From JBDTMT01 sp033764095 (GTDB taxonomy: Bacteria > Desulfobacterota > Binatia > HRBIN30 > CADEER01), in the NCBI GenBank assembly GCA_033764095.1, contig JANRJF010000368.1:1-11085 (forward strand): DNA of 11,085 bases, written 5' to 3'. The position numbers were made by a program, and so were the translations under genes. The notes beneath the pieces are model-generated. The model made no database searches and was not told the DNA's origin. It saw only the letters and a list, made by a program, of their open reading frames with translations. Below are positions 1 through 5,393 of this stretch, piece after piece; position 1 is the stretch's first letter, and every line of letters begins with the position of its first letter.

Positions 1-1650
1 GCTCTCGGACTCGCTCTTGGAGAAGTGGTAGCCGCACATCGCGTTGTAGAAGTATTCGCCGGCGCGGTTGTGCACCAGCTTCCAGTAGATGCGGTACATG
101 TCCTTGTCCATGTACATGACCACCTTGCCGAAGGCGTAGTACGGGTCGGTCGACTCGCCCTCCAGCACCCACACCGGACGCGGCACCAGCACCAGGTTGT
201 CGATCAGCAGCCAGGGCACGCCGCTGGCGGCCGGCGCTTCGTAGGCCGCTTTGAGGTGGGGAAGCGATACCTCGAAGCGGCTCGGTGAGTTGGTGCGTGT
301 CATCGGCAACGGCTGCGGGCTCACGATCGGTGCCAGGATGGTCTGCTCACCGACCAGCGTCCACTTGTAGTACTCGACCTTGCCGCCGTAGCAGTTGAGG
401 TCGTCGGGAAAGATGTCGAGACCGGCGACGGTACTGGAGCGGTTGGCGACGTGAGGGCGCCGCACGCGGCGAGTGGCGGGGACGTACAACCAGATCTTGT
501 CCGGCGAGTCCCAATCGTTGACGCGCTTGGTCAGCCCGCCGACGCCGTCGATGTCGGTCGGCTCGAGCGCGTTGGCGAGCGCGGCGGCGCGCAGGCCCTC
601 CGGGTTGTCGATCGGGCCGCCGTGGCGGCCGAGGAAGGCGAGCGTGTGCAGCCACAGCTTGACGCGCTTGAACTCGCCGCTGGTGTCGATGCCGTTGAGC
701 GTGAAGGTCGCGCCCTGGCCCTCGCCCATCGAGTTGGCGGCGTCGAAGTTCCACGCCATCTTGCAGGCGGCGAGTGGATCCTTCGGGTCGATCGTCGGGA
801 AGGGATAGCCGAAGTAGAACTCCGGCACCTTGCCGGTGGCGACATCCTTCAACCCGCAGGTCTGCGGATCGACGTCGTACCTGTCGGCGTTGGCGGCGCT
901 CGCCGCCCAGAACTTCTTCGAGTAGTTGGTTCTGAACGCCTTGGGGTCGAGGGCGGCGACCTTGTACCAGTAGTCGCCCTTCTTGACGCGATCGAGGACC
1001 ACCGGAGGCAGCAGGCCCTCGGCCTGCTGCCAGTTGGTGCTGTCGAGAATCCAGCTGGTCCCGTCCGCGGTCGCGCTGCGCGCATCGGGCCGGGCGAGCG
1101 TGTCGCCATCGGGCGGCATCGGCGCTGCCCACTCGTCCGGCGTCGGACGCGCCGGGGTTGCGCGCGGCGTGGTGGCGGGGTGGACGGTGGTGGCAGGGCC
1201 GGCTGGTTCGTCGGTGACGAAGGAGGGACGCGACCGGGAATCGAGCGGCGGCACCGGTCGGCGCGGCGGCGCCGAGAACGGGCGGTCCGGGCCGGCGTCA
1301 GGGAGCTGCGGCACGCGGCGAGCCGAGCGCAGCACGGCGTCGCCGCCGAGGAACCAGGCGAAGCCGCCGACCAGCAGGGCGGCGATCGCGCCGACCAGCA
1401 GGCGTCGAGGCCGGGCAGCCGTGGCGGCGGGCCGAACCAGCTGACGCGGCTGGCGGGCGGAGCCGTCGCGCGGCGCAGCGGGCGGCGCCAGGCGCGCGAA
1501 GCGGGTGGCGACCGCGTCGGGATCGACCCCGGCGTCGTGCAGTTCCTGTTCGGCGGCGGCGCGATCATGCGGCGCAAGCTCGTCGAACAGCTCGCCAAGC
1601 GCATCGATGACGCGTTGCGCGTCGCGGCTTGCGGGATCGGGGCGGGTCAT
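1..1650 (-). CDS. membrane-anchored DUF1329-domain protein, candidate anti-sigma/envelope sensor (C-terminus cut by window edge)
   Basis: The frame is open for 550 codons from ATG at 1650 to the window edge. Residues 1-82 are charged and presumably cytoplasmic, with a helical stretch at about 10-55. After ARPRR comes one hydrophobic helix (about 84-101). A Pro/Ala/Thr/Arg-rich linker covers about 115-190. From about 195 the sequence matches DUF1329: SWILDSTNW, LLPPVVLDRVKKGDYWYKV (211-231), DDLNCYGGK, RPVWVLEGESTDPYYAFGKV (491-510) and NRAGEYFYN. Cys265, 296, 420 and 539 could form disulfides. From memory, DUF1329 proteins are envelope proteins of about 450 residues with an ordinary signal peptide and a LolA/LolB-like fold. 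The long N-terminal cytoplasmic part is therefore unusual. The start overlaps the stop of the upstream sigma gene (ATGA, 1650-1647), so translation is probably coupled. Domain call is fairly sure; an anti-sigma role is inference only. Antisense ORFs here are shadows. Confidence 0.85.
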   Translation of the reverse strand, partial: MTRPDPASRDAQRVIDALGELFDELAPHDRAAAEQELHDAGVDPDAVATRFARLAPPAAPRDGSARQPRQLVRPAATAARPRRLLVGAIAALLVGGFAWFLGGDAVLRSARRVPQLPDAGPDRPFSAPPRRPVPPLDSRSRPSFVTDEPAGPATTVHPATTPRATPARPTPDEWAAPMPPDGDTLARPDARSATADGTSWILDSTNWQQAEGLLPPVVLDRVKKGDYWYKVAALDPKAFRTNYSKKFWAASAANADRYDVDPQTCGLKDVATGKVPEFYFGYPFPTIDPKDPLAACKMAWNFDAANSMGEGQGATFTLNGIDTSGEFKRVKLWLHTLAFLGRHGGPIDNPEGLRAAALANALEPTDIDGVGGLTKRVNDWDSPDKIWLYVPATRRVRRPHVANRSSTVAGLDIFPDDLNCYGGKVEYYKWTLVGEQTILAPIVSPQPLPMTRTNSPSRFEVSLPHLKAAYEAPAASGVPWLLIDNLVLVPRPVWVLEGESTDPYYAFGKVVMYMDKDMYRIYWKLVHNRAGEYFYNAMCGYHFSKSESES

Positions 1651-2216
1651 CGGGGCGGTACCTCGTCCGCCCGGCGCGCGATGATCTGTTGCGCCAGGCG
1701 GCGCAGGCGCTTGAGGCGGTTGTTGACGTCGGCGACGCTGGTGGCGAGCTGCGCGGCCAGCGCCTGCGGCTTGGCCTCGCAGCCGGCGGCGAGCGCGGCG
1801 AGCACCGCGAGCAGCGCCGGTTGCGCGCTGCGCTGCACGGCGGCGCGCAACGCTTCGATGCGCTCGACCGGATCGTCGTGTGCGCCGCCGTCGGCGGCGC
1901 GGTCGTAGGTGTCGCTCCAGCGTTCCTGGATGCGGTTGTCGAGCGAATCGGCCAGGTGGCTGAGCAGGCTGTCGACCACGCCCTCGAGATACGGCAGTAG
2001 CGCGCCGCGCGCCGGGTCCCAGGCGCGCTCGCCGCTCAGTACCTTCAGCACCGCCTCGGCGGCGAGGTCCTCCGGCGTGCGGCCGCCGGCCAGCGCATCG
2101 CTGCGTCCGGTGCGCCACTGGCGGTTGCGCGCCTTCCAGGTGGCGTAGGCGGTCAGCCGGATGCCGACCGCCGCCCAGTCGACGTCGCGCAACTCGCGTT
2201 CGATGTCATGGCTCAT
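1647..2216 (-). CDS. ECF-like sigma-70 family RNA polymerase sigma factor
   Basis: 189 residues from ATG at 2216 (MSHDIEREL). About 15-98 looks like sigma region 2: the stretch TPEDLAAEAVLKVL (47-60), then AWDPARGALLPYLEGVVDSL (65-84), follows the ECF pattern of an acidic helix, an aromatic/D-P-x-R-G turn and a helix that would contact core polymerase and the -10 element. About 134-178 is a C-terminal helix-turn-helix like region 4 (ALAAQLATSVADVNNRLKRL, 152-171). A short acidic linker (100-125) joins the two. The length fits an ECF-type factor. The open frame continues far upstream, but that part is antisense to the hydrolase gene and has no family character. No strong Shine-Dalgarno is seen before 2216; ATG at 2234 is an alternative. 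The gene overlaps the next by 4 nt, so the membrane DUF1329 protein is its likely partner. It is divergent from the hydrolase. Confidence 0.8.
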   Translation of the reverse strand: MSHDIERELRDVDWAAVGIRLTAYATWKARNRQWRTGRSDALAGGRTPEDLAAEAVLKVLSGERAWDPARGALLPYLEGVVDSLLSHLADSLDNRIQERWSDTYDRAADGGAHDDPVERIEALRAAVQRSAQPALLAVLAALAAGCEAKPQALAAQLATSVADVNNRLKRLRRLAQQIIARRADEVPPR

Positions 2217-2357
2217 GCAGGCCGCGCTGCGCATCCCGCCGGAGGCTCCCACTCCCCTATGCCGGCGGCGACGGCGGATCTTGCCACGCGTGACAGCCGG
2301 GGTGCCACGTCGCGCGCGTGCTTGACGACGCTCGGGCGGCCGCCTCATAGCGTCGGC
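2217..2357. promoter_or_regulatory. divergent intergenic region between sigma factor and hydrolase
   Basis: This 141-bp gap must hold the promoters of both divergent transcripts. On the plus strand TTGACG (2322-2327) is followed after 18 bp by CATAGC (2346-2351), a weak match to a housekeeping promoter. If real, transcription would start almost at the hydrolase ATG and give a nearly leaderless mRNA. No promoter for the sigma gene could be assigned; a self-activated ECF promoter would not show a housekeeping consensus. No clear inverted repeat was seen. Confidence 0.3.
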
Positions 2358-3224
2358 ATGACGCTCGACGATTGGTACGGGGCAGGGCGGCGCATGCCGG
2401 TCGAGTTGCGCAGGCGGACCTGGGAGATCTTCGTCCGGGTCGCCGGCGCCGGCGACTGGTGCACGCTCTTCCACGGCTTCCCGACCGCCTCGTGGGACTG
2501 GCACCTGGTGTGGCCGACGCTGGTGGCGCGCCGCCGCGTCCTGGCCTTCGACTTCCTCGGTTTCGGCGAGTCCGACAAGCCGGCCGACCACACCTACGAC
2601 ATCGTCGAGCAGGCCGAGCTGGCGATCGCGCTGTGGAAGGCGCACGGCGTCGCCGCCACCGATCTGGTGGTGCACGACTACGGCGTGTCGGTGGCGCAGG
2701 AGATCCTGGCCCGCCATGCCGAGGGCCGTCTCGGGGTGGCGCTGGGCAGCGTCACCTTCCTGAACGGCGGCGTCTATCCCGACCTGCACCGCCCGCAGCC
2801 GGCGCAGCTCATGCTGCTCGACCCGGAGCGCGGGCCACAGCTCGGCGACCTGATCACCGCCGAGAGTTTCGCCATCGGCCTGCGCGCCACCTACGCGCGA
2901 CAGCCGCCCGACGAAGAGCTGGCGGCGCAGTGGGAGACGGTGCGGCGGCGCGATGGTCAGCGCATCGGCTACCGGTTGATCCAGTACATCCGCGACCGCC
3001 AGCACCACGCCGCGCGCTGGGTCGGCGCGTTGGAGCAGACGACCGTGCCGCTCCATTTCATCTGGGGGATGCTCGACCCGGTCTCCGGCGGCCACATGGC
3101 GGAACGCATCGCCGCGCGCATGCCGGCGAGCGACCGCGTCTTCCTCGACGACGTCGGGCACTGGCCGCAGATCGAGGCGCCGGACGTCGTACAGGCGCAG
3201 CTGGCACGCATTCTGACGCCATGA
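2358..3224 (+). CDS. MEST/haloalkane-dehalogenase-like alpha/beta hydrolase
   Basis: 288 residues from ATG at 2358. It has the alpha/beta-hydrolase layout: an oxyanion-hole HGFP (39-42), the strand-loop FDFLGFGESDKP (65-75), the nucleophile elbow VVHDYGVSVAQE (104-115) with Asp107, a cap segment opening with FLNGGVYPDLHRP (134-146), a second acid at Asp240 (WGMLDP) and the catalytic His268 (VGHWPQIE). An Asp nucleophile in H-D-Y-G is typical of haloalkane dehalogenases, epoxide hydrolases and the animal MEST/PEG1 group; the LNGG-hRP segment after it is most like MEST. The substrate cannot be told. There is no signal peptide, so it is cytoplasmic. Upstream in-frame ATGs at 2208 and 2259 would add a tail without family character; 2358 is chosen because homology begins there, although no Shine-Dalgarno precedes it. 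Its TGA overlaps the next ATG. Confidence 0.85.
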   Translation: MTLDDWYGAGRRMPVELRRRTWEIFVRVAGAGDWCTLFHGFPTASWDWHLVWPTLVARRRVLAFDFLGFGESDKPADHTYDIVEQAELAIALWKAHGVAATDLVVHDYGVSVAQEILARHAEGRLGVALGSVTFLNGGVYPDLHRPQPAQLMLLDPERGPQLGDLITAESFAIGLRATYARQPPDEELAAQWETVRRRDGQRIGYRLIQYIRDRQHHAARWVGALEQTTVPLHFIWGMLDPVSGGHMAERIAARMPASDRVFLDDVGHWPQIEAPDVVQAQLARILTP

Positions 3225-3502
3225 CGACCATCGAGGTGGAGACGGACGGCGACGAGCGCTTCGAGGTGGTGGTGCGCGAGCGCGGCGGCGAGACGCGCCA
3301 CACGGTGACGATGAACGGTGCGACCTACGCGCGGCTGGCACCGGGCGGCACGACGAGCCGCGTCGCGGTGATCCGTGCGGTATTCGCCTTCCTGCTCGAC
3401 CGCGAGCCGAAGGAATCGATCCTGCGCCGCTTCGACGTCACTGTCGTCGGCCGCTACTTCCCCGAGTTCGAGCGCCAGCGCGGCCGCTATCTGAGCTCGT
3501 AG
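3221..3502 (+). CDS. small conserved-looking protein of unknown function
   Basis: 93 residues, starting inside the stop codon of the hydrolase gene (ATGA, 3221-3224), so probably translated by coupling. About 1-32 reads as alternating charged/hydrophobic beta strands (IEVETDGDERFEVVVRE, then TRHTVTMNG). About 45-62 is a helix ending FAFLLDREPKESILRRFDV (55-73), and the C-terminus is VVGRYFPEFERQRGRYL. The EPKESIL-RRFD and RYFPEFE motifs look like a recurring small-protein family, but I cannot name a domain or function. There is no signal peptide or membrane segment. Coding is supported by the overlap, by the coherent acidic/hydrophobic composition, and by the frame ending 31 bp before the convergent oxidoreductase gene. 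It may be an accessory protein of the hydrolase; that is inference. Confidence 0.7.
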   Translation: MTTIEVETDGDERFEVVVRERGGETRHTVTMNGATYARLAPGGTTSRVAVIRAVFAFLLDREPKESILRRFDVTVVGRYFPEFERQRGRYLSS

Positions 3503-3533
3503 GCGCCCGAGCAGGCATCGCGCGCGCCGCATC

Positions 3534-5090
3534 CTACAGATGGGTGGGGATGCTCTGCGCGAAATGGAACAGGTCGTCCGGATCGTAGGCGGCCTTCACC
3601 TGCACCAGGCGCTCGAAGTTGGCGCCGTAGTACGCCTGCTGCCAGTCGGTGAGCGCCGGGTCGATGAAGTTCTGATACGCCGCCGCGGTGACGTACGGCT
3701 GCACGCTACTCCAGAGGGCGTCCACCCAGTCGACGTAGGTGCGTTCGACCGCCGCGTCGGCGCCGCCCGGCCAGGCGGCGCCCATCTCGATCAGATACGC
3801 CGCATCGCGGTGTACGAACGCCGTCGCATCGGCGGGGACGCGGTTCACCGCGCCGCCGACCCAGCTGAACAGCGCGCAGACGCCGTAGGTACCGGTCGGG
3901 CCTTTCGGCAGATGCGCGAGCGTGTCCACGATGGTCTCGATCGCCGCCGACGGCAGCGGGTCGACGGCAAAGTTGCTGTGATCGGCGGTCGCGTCGGGCA
4001 TGCCGCCGCTTTCCGACAGGTATGCCTGCGCCTCCCAGAACGACAGCGTCTGAAAGTCCTCGACCGCCGGCGGCGCGACCGCCTGCAGCGGCGCGAGCAG
4101 GTCGCGCAACTCGTCGAGCGGGCCGCGGTACTGGGTCAGCAGGTACGCCACCAGGCTCTCGTCGGGGTCGTCGTCGTCGCCCAGCACGAAGCTGCTGAAC
4201 AGGCCGGAGTAGGCGTGCGGCGCGTGCACCAGGAGCGGCTGATACGCCTCCAGCACCGCGGCCGCGGCCGCCGCGCCGTGCCATTCGAGGTAGGCGACGG
4301 CGACGCGCGGCGGAGCCGCGCTGAGCTGGTAGGTGAACGAGGTGTGGATGCCGAAGTTGCCGCCGCCCCCCCCACGCACCGCCCAGAACAGGTCGGCATC
4401 GTGTTGGGCGTCACAGGTCAGGATCTCGCCGTCGGCGGTGACGATCTCGGTGGACAGCAGTCGATCGGACGTCGTGCCGAGCTGCCGCGCGTTGTAGCCG
4501 AGCCCGCCGCCGAGCGTCAGGCCGCTCAGGCAGACCGTCGTGCAGACGCCGCCGGGTAGGACCAGATCGTAAGCCGGCAGCGTCGCCGCGACATCCATGT
4601 TGCGCGCTCCACTGCCGGCCTGCAGCACGCCGTTGTCCGGATCGACGCTGAGGCTGCGCAGCGGACTGACGTCGATCTGCAGGCCGCCGGTGGTCGAGAA
4701 GCCGCCGTAGCTGTGTCCGCCGCCGCGGGCGGCGAGCGGCACGCCGTGCTGGCGTGCCCACAGGATGGACGTGCGCACATCCTCGGCGTTCAGGCATTGC
4801 GCGATGCCGTCCGGATGGACCGACGCGTAGCGCAGATTGGTGGGCAGACGGGCTGCGTTGTAGCCGCGACTGCCGGGGCGCAGCAGCGTGCCGGACAGGC
4901 TGGCGGCGAGCGCGTCCCACGCCTTCGCCGAAGCGCTGCTCCCGCCTCCGCAACCCACCAGGCCGGCGATCGGGGCCGCCAGGCCGGCCGCCACGCCGAG
5001 ACGCGCCGAATGGGAGAGGAACTGCCGCCGACTCAGCCCGGTCGCGCGGGCGCGGCGCCGGCGCAGGTGTTGGGGAAGCCAATGGATCAT
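3534..5090 (-). CDS. Tat-exported FAD-linked oxidoreductase, berberine-bridge-enzyme type, probable lipoprotein
   Basis: 518 residues. The N-terminus has a twin-arginine motif SRRQFL (20-25), a hydrophobic stretch (about 31-45) and the lipobox LVGC (44-47), so Cys47 is probably the lipidated residue. A PCMH-type FAD-binding domain covers about 85-260. His126 in ARGGGHSYGG (121-130) fits the 8-alpha-histidyl FAD link. Cys183 in PGGVCTTVC (179-187) fits the 6-S-cysteinyl link of bicovalent BBE-like oxidases. RGGGGGNFG (239-247) is the conserved glycine loop. The C-terminal BBE motif is YYGANFERLVQVKAAYDPDD (487-506). Such enzymes oxidise sugars, alcohols or alkaloid-like substrates and often reduce O2 to H2O2; the substrate here is unknown. 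The start at 5090 is fixed by a good Shine-Dalgarno and by the Tat motif; the longer frame to 5192 runs into the intergenic palindrome. It is divergent from the amine oxidase. Confidence 0.9.
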   Translation of the reverse strand: MIHWLPQHLRRRRARATGLSRRQFLSHSARLGVAAGLAAPIAGLVGCGGGSSASAKAWDALAASLSGTLLRPGSRGYNAARLPTNLRYASVHPDGIAQCLNAEDVRTSILWARQHGVPLAARGGGHSYGGFSTTGGLQIDVSPLRSLSVDPDNGVLQAGSGARNMDVAATLPAYDLVLPGGVCTTVCLSGLTLGGGLGYNARQLGTTSDRLLSTEIVTADGEILTCDAQHDADLFWAVRGGGGGNFGIHTSFTYQLSAAPPRVAVAYLEWHGAAAAAAVLEAYQPLLVHAPHAYSGLFSSFVLGDDDDPDESLVAYLLTQYRGPLDELRDLLAPLQAVAPPAVEDFQTLSFWEAQAYLSESGGMPDATADHSNFAVDPLPSAAIETIVDTLAHLPKGPTGTYGVCALFSWVGGAVNRVPADATAFVHRDAAYLIEMGAAWPGGADAAVERTYVDWVDALWSSVQPYVTAAAYQNFIDPALTDWQQAYYGANFERLVQVKAAYDPDDLFHFAQSIPTHL

Positions 5091-5099
5091 CGCTCGACG

Positions 5100-5107
5100 C
5101 TCCTCTC
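5100..5107 (-). promoter_or_regulatory. ribosome binding site deciding the BBE-type oxidase start
   Basis: GAGAGGAG on the minus strand ends 9 nt before ATG at 5090. It supports that start over the upstream in-frame ATGs. Confidence 0.7.
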
Positions 5108-5169
5108 GGTGATTACGAGGCGCCATTGCACCCGCGGTCGGGCGCGGGATCAATAGGCGAAATGCAGGC

Positions 5170-5199
5170 GCGCGCGATGGCGCCGGCGCCATCGCGCGC
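5170..5199. repeat. perfect 30-bp palindrome
   Basis: Two 15-nt arms, with no spacer, pair perfectly about the centre between 5184 and 5185. The core is GATGGCGCCGGCGCCATC, flanked by GC alternation. It lies 80 bp before the BBE-type oxidase start and 195 bp before the amine oxidase start. There is no T-run on either side, so it is not a typical intrinsic terminator. An operator for a dimeric regulator, or a copy of a dispersed palindromic repeat, would both fit. Confidence 0.6.
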
Positions 5200-5220
5200 C
5201 GATCATTTCTGATGCGCGCG

Positions 5221-5254
5221 GCTCTGGCAGCGCGCGCTACGCACCAGCCAGAGC
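5221..5254. repeat. inverted repeat with 8-bp arms
   Basis: GCTCTGGC (5221-5228) and GCCAGAGC (5247-5254) pair perfectly across an 18-nt spacer. The site is 21 bp from the 30-bp palindrome and may be a second regulatory element or a weak hairpin. Confidence 0.4.
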
Positions 5255-5381
5255 GTTCGGGCCGATTGTGACACGCCTTTGCCGTGCGCAGGCGCTATGC
5301 CCGGCCGCTGCACCCTCGCTGCACTGCCTGGTGCGCCGCTTGCTCCGGGCTCGCGGCGACGCAGCGCGAGTGCGTCCAAGC

Positions 5382-5388
5382 GGAGGAG
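5382..5388 (+). promoter_or_regulatory. ribosome binding site deciding the amine oxidase start
   Basis: GGAGGAG lies 5 nt before ATG at 5394, with the GGAGG core ending 7 nt away. It favours this start over an in-frame GTG at 5268. Confidence 0.7.
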
Positions 5389-5393
5389 TGCGA

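Larger units (their letters stand above)
5091..5393. promoter_or_regulatory. divergent intergenic region between the two exported flavoenzymes
   Basis: 303 bp without a supported gene, between two start codons facing away from each other. It must hold the promoters of both flavoenzyme genes. It contains a perfect 30-bp palindrome (5170-5199) and an 8-bp inverted repeat (5221-5228 with 5247-5254), both listed separately. TTGTGA at 5266-5271 resembles a -35 box, but no -10 lies at a suitable distance, so no promoter is assigned. ORFs crossing it are extensions of the flanking genes or shadows. Confidence 0.5.

Noticed and set aside
451..1908. 485-codon plus-strand frame and the shorter minus-strand frames at 347-1132, 531-845 and 849-1604
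   Set aside because: All overlap the 550-codon minus-strand frame that carries the DUF1329 motifs; they are Arg/Pro/Ala-rich shadows.
2217..3341. N-terminal extension of the sigma factor frame by about 375 codons
   Set aside because: The extension is antisense to the hydrolase and 93-residue genes; sigma homology starts only near 2216.
5170..5199. 30-bp palindrome as an intrinsic terminator
   Set aside because: It lies upstream of both flanking genes, not after a gene end, and lacks a T-run on either strand.
5268..5393. GTG start at 5268 for the amine oxidase
   Set aside because: It would bury the Tat signal behind 42 residues without homology; ATG 5394 has a strong ribosome site.
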